Shown here one piece after another: positions 35,601 to 46,694 of a stretch of 64,000 nt of DNA. The stretch lies in assembly GCA_001600415.1 (NCBI GenBank), contig BCJX01000007.1, positions 1,147,234-1,211,233 of the forward strand. Reading direction: 5' to 3'. Below the pieces are notes generated by a model, which saw nothing but the letters and a program-made list of their open reading frames with translations, ran no database searches and was not told the DNA's origin. The translations under genes were made by a program, and so were the position numbers. The stretch is from Pascua guehoae (Eukaryota; Basidiomycota; Tremellomycetes; Trichosporonales; Trichosporonaceae). How positions within the stretch are numbered: the stretch's first letter is position 1; each line of letters opens with the position of its first letter.

Positions 35601-35919
35601 ATCTCTATTGCTGTAACCGCTGTACAAAAGGGAATCGATTAGTCAGTGTTGCCCCATCCAACACTCCCACACGCAGGCAAAGTAGCTCGAGCTGGCTCTA
35701 CAGCTCCCCCAGGGCGGTCTCCCGGCATTCTCCCAACACACGAACGCCGGCTTGGGCCCAGATTGACTCTTAGGAATAACCGCTGTACAACGGGAATCGA
35801 TTCAAGTGTTGCCCCTTGCAATCTCTCCGCTTGGCTACCTCCAGTCCCACCACACGGCATTTGGCACCCATGTGGCGTATCTACTAAACGTCATCCATCT
35901 CCAATACGTCCTTTCTTTT
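32644..35919. other. Intergenic: purine-rich then lower-GC segment
   Basis: The first part (32,650-33,880) is strikingly G/purine-rich on the plus strand, with GATGG and GTGTGT runs. The second part (about 33,905-34,470) is clearly richer in A and T. Near-duplicate 40-bp blocks at 35.6-35.8 kb are listed separately. Open frames here have no supported start or family. No gene was seen. Confidence 0.5.
35614..35815 (+). repeat. Imperfect 40-bp direct repeat, copies 163 bp apart
   Basis: The block TAACCGCTGTACAA, then GGGAATCGATT, then GTGTTGCCCC occurs at 35,614-35,655 and again at 35,777-35,815, with small indels between the copies. Both lie in the 3' flank of the membrane-protein gene. They could be remnants of a mobile element, a local duplication, or conserved RNA or regulatory elements. 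Confidence 0.8.
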
Positions 35920-37741
35920 CTAACCGCGGCGGTCCTTGCGATCCCGAGGCCATTGTAACGGCCGGGCCGAACTGCCACCTTGCTCGTCGACCTGCACTGC
36001 GAGGTGTGCGTATCCCGCGTGTGTGCTGGACTGGACGTTTGCAGCCCAGTTCGGATCGTAGCTGGGCGGGATCATGTCTGGAACGGGGCCAGCGTCCGTG
36101 TCCTGTGGCGTCTGGGGCGCGGGCTGGTCCGTGGACAGATGCTTGCCGTGTGTCTGGCCTGCGGGGTGGGTGGCGAGGTGGGGGTCGGCTGGTGCCTGTT
36201 GGTGGGCTGAATTGTTAGCGGGAAGGACTGCGGAGAGGGAGGTACCTACGGCTGTGGGGGTGTCTCATGAAGGGCGTGACGTTGTCGAGGTCGCCGTCGA
36301 GGTCGCCGTCGACGTCCAACTTTTCACGGTTGGCTTGGGCTGCCTCCCTTTTACTGTTAGGGAGCGGGGCATGGAGCCGGTGCACTGGACTTACCGATCG
36401 CGCTGTCGCTTGCGCCTCAGGTAGACGAAGATTGCGATAGCTATACCGATGGCAGCCGCCAACCCACCGACCTGGGAGGTTAGTTCGGTACACATATTGA
36501 AGACGTGGCGGGGATGGATGACGACTCACGACGCCACCTGCGACCGCTCCGGCGTTTATACCCGATTTCGATGGGTTGTTGTTGTCGTCCGAGGCCGCTG
36601 CTCCTTGGCCATCGTCGCCATCTGTACTCTCCGCGCTCGTGTTGCTGCTTGTTTCGCTCGGGACCCACCCAGGACCCGCCTTTGACACAGAGACAGAGGT
36701 GAGCTCAAGTGGTGGCGGGTCCGCTGAGACTATGTCTCCGCCCTTGTTCGTGACCTTCAAGGTGTAGTCCTTGTCGCGTTCCAAAGGCGCGTAGTACAAT
36801 AGCCTATCGGGCATGATGTATTCAGACGAGGGTTGTAGCTCGACCGAAGCCGGGGTGAGATACGGAGCGGGGTCAATCTCCACCGTAAACGCCACGTAGC
36901 GGCCAATGTTGCCGCGTAGTTCCACATAGTCGTTGCCCCGCCCCAGCGGCATTGAGAAGGTGGCTCCTACCTCGGTCGTTCTTATGTGGCGGCTCTCCCA
37001 ATGCTCGCTCACTATCCTGGTTAGCATGACGGTCGCCCCAGTGCGACTCACCGTTGGGCAATATCTGGGCCGCCCAATTGCCGGTTGTAGTGAATCCGGT
37101 GTTCATGCCCAACGGGTCTTTTGTCGCCAAGGTGTAGTTGACCTGTTGGGCGTCCGCGAAATCATCCCTGATGTCAACTACGGGATGGCCACATGCCCCA
37201 GGAAACACCCTGTACACTTACTGCTGACTGGCATTGCAGCCCTAATCCAGATACGATCAAAGGTGATTACGCCTCGCGTTGACGTGAGCTCCACCGTGTG
37301 GGCGCCAACGGACAGTGCGCGCTCGATGAGCACGCCCGGCAGGCTCCCGTAGTTGCCCGAGTTCAAGTACGTAGTGTAGTCGTTGTTGTCGATTCGCATC
37401 CTGACCTCGCTGAAATTGGTCTCAACGGCACCGAAATTTTCACCAAAGTAACCATAGTGATATCGATCACCAAAGTAACCGTAAAAGGCGATATGGGAGC
37501 CGACAAAGTCAAAGGTGACGCTGCCACCCCCCGTGTACTTGGTGAAAGGGGTACCGTCGGCGATAACGGACGAGTAACTCCTATTGAATGGGAAAAGGTC
37601 GATCCATTTGCCCGAGTATGTAAACATCGGGTTGAAACTATTCAGAAACATCTCTCTCTCAGCTGGTGTGATGTCAGGAGCAGCGCGTGCTCGGCCGAAC
37701 CGCGTGGCCATTGCCACTGCCACGATCGCATTCCAAACCAT
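35920..37741 (-). CDS. Single-pass membrane protein with beta-rich ectodomain
   Basis: Six exons (37741-37222, 37177-37052, 37011-36530, 36471-36395, 36353-36250, 36206-35920) join in phase to 531 residues. The first about 20 residues form a signal peptide (MVWNAIVAVAMATRF, then RAA). The ectodomain contains two beta-sandwich-like units: VTFDFVGSHIAFYGYFG to VELTSTRGVITFDRIWIR, and TTEVGATFSMPLGRGNDYVEL to FTVEIDP. This arrangement is common in fungal galactose-binding-like surface proteins. A Ser/Asp-rich stalk leads to one membrane helix (GGLAAAIGIAIAIFVYL), a basic stop-transfer RRKRQR, and a 130-residue cytoplasmic tail with a PSYDPNWAAN motif. Exon 5 uses a less usual donor (GTAGGT), chosen because it keeps the tail open; the neighbouring GTACCT donor would not. 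Its function is probably surface sensing or adhesion, by inference. Confidence 0.82.
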
Positions 37742-37843
37742 GGTGGTAAGAATGTGTCGAAGGGGTTGCTCGTGTGATACAGTGAGTAAAGCAAGAGATG
37801 GAATGAGCGAAGGGGGGAGCGGATCGGCTGCACAGCTTAACAG

Positions 37844-37852
37844 TTATATCCT
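37844..37852 (-). promoter_or_regulatory. TATA-like box of the membrane-protein gene
   Basis: On the minus strand GGATATAAC lies about 105 nt upstream of the ATG at 37,741, a plausible distance for a fungal TATA element. Confidence 0.45.
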
Positions 37853-40371
37853 TCACCCCTTCAATAGCAGCATGCTCCCGTCCACGGGCTTTGAAAAATC
37901 AACAACATTGTGGCTATGCAGGGTATTCGAGCACCGTTCCTAGGCCGCTGTTTCCCCCTGGTACTATTGCCGTAATTGATCAGCGTTGAAACGCTTTTGC
38001 AGCTCACAGTCCATCGCAGATGTGTGGCAGATGTGAACGGCAGTTGGACAGGCTGTGCCTCAGCATGGATATCTTGGCGGCCTCGGCCTCGTAGGGGAGA
38101 TGGCTGGATACTTGGGGTATCTCGAGGTTACCAGGCAGAGGTGCGACGGGGTGACAGAGGTACAGCAGGAGGTAAGGAACGCCAAGCAAAAGAGCGGAAG
38201 TCGCGGAGAGTCGACTGCAGGTAACGTAGCGAGTTGTAAGCAGAAGTGTACGCAGGGGAAAGTTGGGTCAGAATCGAGCGATGGTGCTGGATGGGTGAAT
38301 GAGCAGGACTCTTTAGGTACCGTTAGACAGACAATCATCCGAGAGCCGCCAACCTTTTACAAACAACAACTTCCACGGGTGGCGCTTTCACATGGCCACA
38401 GGTAAGCGTTGACGTGCTGGTACGGTACAGTACACGACTGCACGTGCTGGCCCCAAAGAGTCAGTCGCAGTGCCACATGTTTGCCACATTATCTTTCGGG
38501 CCTGTCGAAGTCGGGCCGCAACGACGCGCAACCATGTTTCTGATCCACCATCGTCTCGGCCACGAATCCAGTGTCTGCGGTAGTGCGAATGGCCTTGGTA
38601 CCACACGGGCCAGAACGTGATTGCAAGTCATGTGTTAAACCCTTGTCAGAATGCGAATGTAAGCAGCATGTTCCGCTAGGAGCATTCGTCGTGAACGGCG
38701 CAACATTCTCCTCAAATTCCACGAGGTTCAGTAGCCTAACGTCTCCGCTCGCCTCTCTGTCTGTTAGGAATGCTGGCGGGTAATTGAAAACGGGAGAGAA
38801 GCCAGGTTTGAAACAAGAGACGGGGTCGGGAAACGAAACCAACCATTCGAGTCCCGTGCAGCCATGTTGACAACGATTGTGACAATGGCATGTGGCACCA
38901 CGCACGGCACGTGGCCCCTTGCACGTGGCAGCGGAAGCTTTGACCTTTTTGACACCCGACAGTGGGTCAGGGTCTGGGCAGGGCATGCACCCCCCCCCCC
39001 CCCCACCCCCAACGTTCCCTCCGTTTCCCTTTTCCCTGCATTAGCTGCATTGCCCCTGTATATTTTCTGGTCTGGCCGGGGTCTGGTGTGATTGGGTCCC
39101 TAGAGTTTTTCCCTGCGTGCTGTGCTGTGCCACGCCATCGGGAGCCAACCCCCAGACGCGCCGGGGACACTAGCTATTGGCGCTTTGGTGGCGCCGTAGC
39201 GGCTTTCCCCGAAGCATCCCGACCCCCCCGTTGGCTACTGCTGTTTGTCCGAAAATGCTATTGCTCCCTTCTCATGCTCACCAGTTGACCGAGTCGAGCT
39301 CCAAGAGGAGGGGAAACCGTGGCTAGCGTGGCCCAGCATGGCTGGCCAACCCTTGGCGTGTCGCCTGTGGCTGAATCCATGTTTGGCGCCAGACTACTGG
39401 GCACAGGGTATCCATACGGGCATTCTCTGTTCAAGTGCCCACTACCGCGCTCTTACTCAATGCTCCGAGCGAGTGGAACATGACCAGACCCTGGCAATTC
39501 CATCCCCAGACAGCCACTGACTAACACTAACCGGGACCGACGCGCTCACCACCATCCTCGACCCCCACTAGCCTCTGACACGACCCCCACAGGCCTTGTC
39601 CACTTTGGGATATAACTGAACGTGCTTGTTGACACAACGTGGCTATTTGCTTTGCCGAGTAGTGTGTTTGGTCTGTTTTTGGCCCAGCCAGTGTCACTCT
39701 GAACCTAAGACGAGCACATGGGCAGCCAGAAACCAAACTTGGGGCACAGCCGACCGAGCAACAAACGGCTTGTGGAATCTTAAAGACACGTCGTCAGACA
39801 GTGGTGTACGTACATGGCCGTCAACCTGTACGTCAGCCGACGCGGTCCCGCTGGATCGCCACCAGCAAAAGTGATTCACCAAGTATTGCACTAGGGCAGG
39901 CTGGAATTTGGGCCAGGCAGGCCAGACTCGTTTTCTCGCAGCATGCTCGTTCTCGGCTCATCAACCTTGTCTCGACAAGCTCCTGATGCTGATCATTCCA
40001 GGCCCCGAGATCCTTGTTCCTCAAAACCCTTTTAGCTATCCTGCAGACTAACTCTGCCCTGCACACCCCACAGCGCCTCTGCAGGGGAGTCACCCACTCC
40101 ACTGGCAGCTTGGCGATATTCTGGGGATCCTGGATGCATGATTTAGTCTTATGTGTGGGCAACGCGGGAAGCAAGGCTAAAGAAGATGGGTCTGGACAGG
40201 GTTTGTAGAAGGGTCGAGACGCGGGTGCACTCGAACGGAGGCAACGGGTTCGGAGGGTGTGGAGTCCGAAAGGGCACAAGGTAACAGGGCTGGACATGGG
40301 GTCAGGTGGAAAGAAGTGGAGTCGATTCGGCGACAGGGGCAAGCCGAGCGGCGGCGGCCGGCACGGAGAGC

Positions 40372-40396
40372 GAGAGAGAGAGAGAGAGAGAGAGAG
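40372..40396 (+). repeat. (GA)12 microsatellite
   Basis: A perfect dinucleotide GA run of 25 nt in intergenic DNA. Confidence 0.9.
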
Positions 40397-41860
40397 TTTG
40401 AAAGGCGCTCCAACGCGCCAGCTGGGCCTGAGGCTAGAGTGCCCACATTGAAACTGGGGGGGACGCAGAAGATGGACGCCAAGAGAGGACCAGGGCACAA
40501 AGCAGGCAGGGAGAGTTGCCAAGGGTTTTGCCATGTTGAGCTCTTGAGCTTGAGCTTGGGGTAGACGCAGGCCACTGGTGCACTGGTGCGACGGGGATAC
40601 GGGGCTGGGCCAACATGGTCCTGACGTCTTGATGACACGCGCGCGGCTTGCATGGGTGGGGGTGGGGTGTGCCATGGCGTATGGCATGCATGCATGCATC
40701 AGCTGCGCGCTGCGTGCTGTGCTGCAGCGCAGCAATCGACTTGCCTGTATGTATGTAGGCAACGCCACCATGGCATGGGTGTTGACCCCTGCATGGGGTA
40801 TTCAGGATGTTATAGACGCCCGGGTGACTCGTTGCTTTCCCTTTCATTCCTCCCCTTCCTTCGTCTCTCTCTTCAGTTGGTCACCACCCCATCACTGTCG
40901 CCATCTCGTTACTCGCATCGCATCTCAATTCCCACTCGACGTCCATCAACAAACGACCCCATTCTGGTGGCTGGCGTCGTGCTGACAGGGCGCTCAAGGC
41001 TTCTTTTTTTCGTCCCCGAAAACAGTAAACACGGCACCGACGAGGCCTTGTACGGCAGCTGTTGCCCGAACCCACGGGTCATTGCGGGGTCATTGAGTCA
41101 TTGGCGGGCTCGACGGGCTTGCACCGACCCCCACCTACCTCTCTTGTTCACTTTTGTGGGAGACGCAAAACCTAAGCATTAAGCTGTGCACAGCAACAGC
41201 GTGATCGCGCAGGCAGGCCGACCAAAGTCAAATCCGGCACCACCCCAGGCACCGCCGAGCTCGGACAAGAAACGTCAAAGCTAGAAGGCGAGCCCCCAAC
41301 TCGCCGAGACTCGGCACGGCACAAGACAGACGATACGATACGATACATACCTCGACAACGACCAAAAGTCGACTAGAGCCAAGCACACCCCCCCACCCCC
41401 CCGCGCAGAATTGGCGTCCGCATATTGGAAACGCGCCACCAACCGACCGATCCACCGAATCCAACCCCACCCAACCCCACCCCCGCACACACCACACCCA
41501 CCACACCCCCACCGCCTCGTTTGTGTCTTAGGGTCGGTTCTTTGGCGTCGTGCAACCTGTCACTTGTCAATCAATCAATCCATCAACCTATCCAACCCTC
41601 TGTCCCTCTTTTCAACACCTTCTCCCCCCCCCCCTCCTCCTTGTGCTACCTCGATAATCCTCCGTGGTCGGCCTCCTTCGGACGCTTTTTCCCATCTCTC
41701 GCTCCCTCTCCCCACACCGACGTGCACGGCCATACAACTGGTTGCGCCCTTTGCAAGCCACCAGCCACGAGCACAGACGCGTCCCTTCGCGCCCCCCGTC
41801 TCGCCCTCGGCCTCTCCCTCACCAACTAGTCTCCAAACTCCCTCTACATCCACAATCAAG

Positions 41861-44573
41861 ATGGCATCGGTACAGGCGCGACCAACACCGGTCCCGCTAA
41901 GTCTGCCCACCAGTGGCCCAAGGTTTGATGTTGTCTCTCCATTCTCCCCACTCGACCAGATTGGCTTTGCAGTGCGCCATGGCAATGCCGAGCCAGCCCC
42001 AAAAGACTCGACTGCCAAGGACGCCACCGCAGCTTCCCCGCCACCTATCCCGTCCCTAAACCTGAACCTCTTCCGCTCGTCGAGCATCTACTCGGTCGAC
42101 AGCAGCTTTGACGTCAACTCGCTCGCGTCGTCCGACTTTGACGAGCGCCCGTTCTACGTGAGCGAGCCCGAGAGCACCGATGCGGATGTCAACGAGGCCG
42201 AGGCCGGGGCCGACTTGGTCACGCAGGACGAGTCGGATACAGACTCGTTAGATGTGTTGGACGTCTTAACCATGCGGCCACCGTCGCGGCCGCCGTCGTC
42301 GCCGAGCACGCCGCGCACTGCACGAACCATCACTGGCGCGTACCCGGGCGGCAGCGCGTCCCCGACACGGTCAGGGTCGACCACTCCGACGGAACTGATC
42401 AAGAGCGCCAAGCGGACCAACAGCAAGGACAATCTCTTGGTTCAGACACTCCCATACGCGCCAGGTACGCTGCGCTCGGCCGTCTCTGATGCGCCGTTCT
42501 CGCTCCATGCTGTGCCCGTGGTGCGTGGCGCGCGTAGCCTTTCGGGGAGCGCGACGCTCGTACCACCTCCCTCGCGCGCCAACCTAAGCGATCCCATCCG
42601 CGCACTCTCTGACCCCCTCCCACACGGCGAGACGCTCCCGCAGCCCCAAACCGTTCCGCGGCCGTCGCACGTCGAGACGACCACCGTCCCCGACACGGCG
42701 AGTGTGCACGGCGAGCAGGGCTCGGACTGGGGAGACGACGAAGCCGGGTTTGAGTGGCTGGACGCCGAGGACGCGCCAGTGGCCGTCAACGGCGACGGGT
42801 CGATGCGTCGCCGCAACTCGTTATTATCACGCAACACATCCAAGCGCTTGTCGCGTCTCCGGACAGCCATCACCCCTGCGCTCCTTGTTTCGGACGCCGA
42901 CCCGAACGCGTCGGCCAACACACTGACTTCTTCCTCTCCCACCCCGTCCTCACCGGGCCCCAGCCCCACGTCGAGCATCGGACATGCACAGACAGTCTCA
43001 TTGGGTTCGGGCTCGACCCGCAAGAAGACCAAGAAGCGTCCCATTGTCATTCCCCGCCGTGCAGCACCGCCCCCGCCTCCGGGTGCCCTCGAGCTGGTGC
43101 ACCCGCAGCAGACACGGAGCCGGTCGCCAAACGTGCTGCCCCGTGGCAGTGAGAGCGAGGCTGCCGCCCCCTTGTCCCCCGGTCCCCGCAGGGCATCACC
43201 GCCGACGTCGGATGTCGACGACCAGCGCCTGCCGCCAGTGGTTGTGATCACGGCGACTCCGCCCCGGCCGGCCTACGCCGACAGCTCAGCCACCAGCACC
43301 CCGACCATGGCGCCAGTCAAGGACGAGGGGCTGGGCCTCAAGCTCAATCACCAGGACTTTTCGCGCTCCAACAGCGCAGGATACTCGTTATACGAGCTCG
43401 AAACCGTGCACAGCACCCCTGTTCCACCCAACGGCCGGTACACCAAGGTGCCCTTGCACGAGGTGGACCGCAACGCTGCCGCCGAGGGCCCCCATGGCCG
43501 TCGCACCGCCGACTCGCACCAGCACCCAGCTCAGCCACCAAATGGCCGCCCATCGGGCCACGGATCACCTGAACGTCGCCCAAGCCAGCTCCGCCCCCTC
43601 GCGTGCCCGTCGCCCATCTCGTTTGCCGGTGAACGCAGCGCAGAAGACCTCTTGATGCAGGCCGCCGAGCGGCGCGAGGCTGGTGACAAGGCCAAGGCTG
43701 CGTATCTCTACATGAGAGCCGCCGAAATGGGCAGCGCGGCGGGCCAGATGTGGTATGGCATCTCCCTCAAGCATGGGTGAGTTGCGAGCGAGCGAAGCGA
43801 GCCATTCAGACCGCGTAACACAGACTCCATACTGACTGCAGACTCGGTGTCGCTCGTGATGAGCGCCGCGGGTTCAACGAGCTCGTCGCCGCGTGCGACC
43901 GCTCGCTGGCCGCGAGCCCGGTCGACCTCCGCGCCATGTCGGGCAGCACCATTGCCACCCCTGGCCAGGCGCGCCAGGTGGATGTGAGTCCCTGCGGTGG
44001 GAACGATGTTCACCGTGCTGACTACTAGCCCGATCTTGCCGTTGGCCTTATCGAGGTTGCGACTTCGCTCATCGAAGGCGTCGGGACGCGCAAGGCGCCA
44101 GACATGGGCCTCGACTACTTGCGCCTTGCTGGCACGCTCGGCGATGCGCACGCACAAGAACGTGAGTAGCGAGTGTGGTTTGGGCCGGTCTCCTCAAGCT
44201 GCGGAGACGGGGATTCGGCGGTGACTCTTTCCAAGTATGGGGACATGGATTAGGCGACTCTTCCGACTATGGAGATGCGCGTAGCCAACACTCCACACTG
44301 TGTGGAGACGTGATTCACACTTGGACAGCACTTCACAGGCTCCTCCCGTACTCCCGATCTAACGAGGGTAACAAACTGACGGCAGAACTCGGCTACCGTC
44401 TCTCCAAAGGCGCCGGCGTGAAGAGGGACATGAAAGAGGCCGCAAAGTGGTACCGCGCAGCTGTGAGTTGTGCACGAGCCTGCCACCACGGCACATACTG
44501 ACGGCAGCTTGCATCCGGCGCCAACATTGTCGGCATTGCGTGGGTGTGGAAGGACAAGTACAACGACGCGTAG
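41861..44573 (+). CDS. Sel1-repeat protein, Nif1/Dsf2-like
   Basis: Exons 41861-43776, 43842-43983, 44029-44161, 44386-44462 and 44508-44573 join in phase to 777 residues. The long first exon (about 1-600) is disordered and rich in Ser, Pro and Thr, with RRRNSLLSRNTSKRLSRL and PTSS clusters that look like kinase targets. The C-terminal about 180 residues carry Sel1-like alpha-alpha repeats (EDLLMQAAERREAGDKAKAA, YMRAAEMGSAAGQMWYG, GLDYLRLAGTLGDAHAQ, KRDMKEAAKWYRAA) and end in GIAWVWKDKY. This architecture matches fungal Nif1/Dsf2-type proteins: S. pombe Nif1 is a mitotic inhibitor that acts through Nim1 kinase. That function is transferred by similarity only. An upstream in-frame ATG exists at 41,411, but the pyrimidine-rich segment before 41,861 and its position make the internal ATG more likely. 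Confidence 0.82.
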
Positions 44574-45423
44574 TGTGCAGTGTTGGGTGACGCGGACAAG
44601 TGGCGGCTGTGGCGTTCCTCGGTACAGACGGTGGAGCCGGTCCCCGACTGCTGGTCCAGTCGGCAACTATAACGCGCGGGCGTAAGGGCGAGTGCGTACA
44701 CGGCGGCACATGGGCGACAGTATCTGTAAAGCTGCGCCGTGGGCACGCTGCGGCGTGAGGAGAATGGGGGCTGTAGATGATGTTGTAGCACTAGTAGCAT
44801 AGATCCCAGAGGGGAATGCAGGACATTCGGTAGATACCTGCACGAGGATACTGAGATGCATGCGTGACTTGGTGATGGAGTGAGGCGGGCTAGCGCGAGC
44901 GCGTCCAGCGCGTCGTCGGTACGGTATACGAGGACAGGACTACGCAAGTAGGACTCTTGGATAAGCCAGCAGATAATCTTGGCGAGTGACGTGTGGGCAA
45001 GTGTGCCTTGGCAGTCCACGAGGATGATGCTGCGTGCTGCCTGCTGGGGGCGGGCTGTATGCAGCACGCTGCATAGTTTGCACAGTGCACAGCTTGCGCG
45101 TCGTCCATGTCATGTACACTGCTCGTACATGCATTCACCCCAGGCCACATGCCCACAGCCGGACAGCCGCAACAGCACGCAGCCGGCAGCCAGCAGCCAG
45201 GCTGTATCAACTTTGCCACTCGCAGCAGGGCCACGTGGAAACCGCCACACCCCCAAACGCCGCACACCGACGCTTTTCCCCGCGGCCCCTTGCTCGATTT
45301 TGCCACCGCACACCCCACGGCAGGCAGACCCAGACCAGGCCACGGCGCGGCAGCGTGCCTGCATGCAGCCAACGAAGACAAAAGAGCTTCGAGCCGATCA
45401 GTGGTGAATCTGCAAAACCAAAA
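44574..45423. other. Intergenic, upstream of eIF3g
   Basis: The 3' flank of the Sel1-repeat gene and promoter of the eIF3g gene. A minus-strand frame (44,393-45,067) contains a superficially protein-like stretch but has no supporting partner exons and overlaps the Sel1 gene. No gene was called. Confidence 0.45.
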
Positions 45424-46662
45424 ATGTCGACAAAGCCGTGAGTCGTCGTCGAGGGATGGGGTGGGGTGGGGCTGACGGGCAGAATCAAGTCGGACTGGGC
45501 CGAGGAGGACGACAACTGTGAGCTTCTTGGGGAGGAATGCGGGGATGGTGCGAGGGTGAGGTGGATGGGGATGGGATTGGGATGGGATGGGATAGGGAGA
45601 GGGGGTGGTGGGAGGGGGAGGGGATGGAGGGGAGGGATAGAGGATGGAGGCAGGGGGATGGGATGGGATGTGGTGTGGGTCGACAATGGACGGGCGGGGA
45701 CAGGACGACGTCGATATCGAGACGGCGGACCAAGGCCAAGACCACACCGAGACCAGACCACGACCAAGGCCGAGACCGAGACCGGACGGGACAGACGATA
45801 CACCGACCAGACGACAGACGGAGAGACCAGGTCCAGAGCCGAGACCGGACCGGATCGACAGGACACGACAGGACACGACAGGACACGAGCAGGAGCCCGA
45901 CACGGGCACGAGCACGCCGCGACAACGCACGACTGGGAACGTGCACCATTACGCCCCGGCCCGTCTGTCCCGTATCGCCAACACGGCGTCCGAGGTCTTG
46001 TGCGGCGCGCTCGAGTCGCGCTCGTGCCTCCGTCGTCTCGTGCCCGCGCGTCTGGTCGTGTCTGCCCGTCTCGTCGCCTCGTCCCGTCTCGTCTCGTCTC
46101 GCATCTGCCCGTGTCTGTCCGACTCGTCTCGTCTCGCCTCGCTGGCCCGTGTCGTCTCGCCTCGCTGGCCCGTGTCGTCTCGCCTCGCTGGCCCGTGTCG
46201 TCTCGCTTCATCTCGTCTCGTTGCGCGCCCCGTCGACGGAGACGTTTGCACGGCTCGTTTCCTCGGACACGTCGAGACTCGCCACTCCGCGCTCCGACTT
46301 GTCGCCAGCCGCGATCCCCGCGCGCGTCCTTTGCTCCGCCTGCCCATCTCCCACCTGCTCCCCACGCACCCCAGCACCCCCGCACATCCCACATCCACGC
46401 TCCTCGTTGCTCCCACTGCCGCTCCACTCCCACTCCACTGCCGCTCCGCTCGCTCTGCTCCACATACTAACCCCCAGTCGAGCTCCCGCCCACCACCGAG
46501 ACGACGGGCGCGGACGGCATCACGACGATTATCAGCTGGAAGCTCGACGAGAATGACAAAAAGGTCAAGGTGACGCGCCGCGTGCGCCGCAAGCTCCAGA
46601 CGCAGCTTGTGAGCCACAGCGTTGCCGAGCGCAAGCAGTGGGCAAAGTGAGTTGGAGGGGGT

Positions 46663-46694
<32 letters not shown>

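Larger units (their letters stand above)
37742..41860. other. 4.1-kb intergenic region
   Basis: It holds the promoter of the membrane-protein gene on the left and the pyrimidine-rich leader of the Sel1-repeat gene on the right (41,580-41,660). A (GA)n microsatellite lies in the middle. A 312-codon minus-strand frame (39,833-40,771) has non-protein composition and was rejected. A C14-15 run occurs at about 38,990-39,004. No gene was seen. Confidence 0.5.

Noticed and set aside
36240..36250. GTACCT donor at the end of exon 5 of the membrane-protein gene
   Set aside because: It leads to a frame without the conserved-looking cytoplasmic tail; the donor four bases earlier (GTAGGT) keeps the tail open to a stop codon.
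39833..40771. 312-codon open frame on the minus strand
   Set aside because: Low-complexity Ser/Pro/Leu sequence with a serine/leucine run caused by the GA microsatellite; no family and no splice-supported neighbours.
41411..41860. Upstream extension of the Sel1-repeat protein from an earlier in-frame ATG
   Set aside because: The added 150 residues are translated pyrimidine-rich leader sequence (Pro/Thr/Ser/His repeats) and the ATG at 41,861 follows it directly.
44393..45067. Minus-strand frame with a natural-looking segment (IILVDCQGTLAHTSLAKI)
   Set aside because: Overlaps the last exons of the Sel1-repeat gene in antisense, and I found no partner exons or family; left uncalled.
45207..46463. 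Long minus-strand frame opposite the eIF3g intron
   Set aside because: It is made of the antisense of tandem repeats (TRASEARRHGPARRDE-type) within intron 2 of eIF3g and has no protein-like part.
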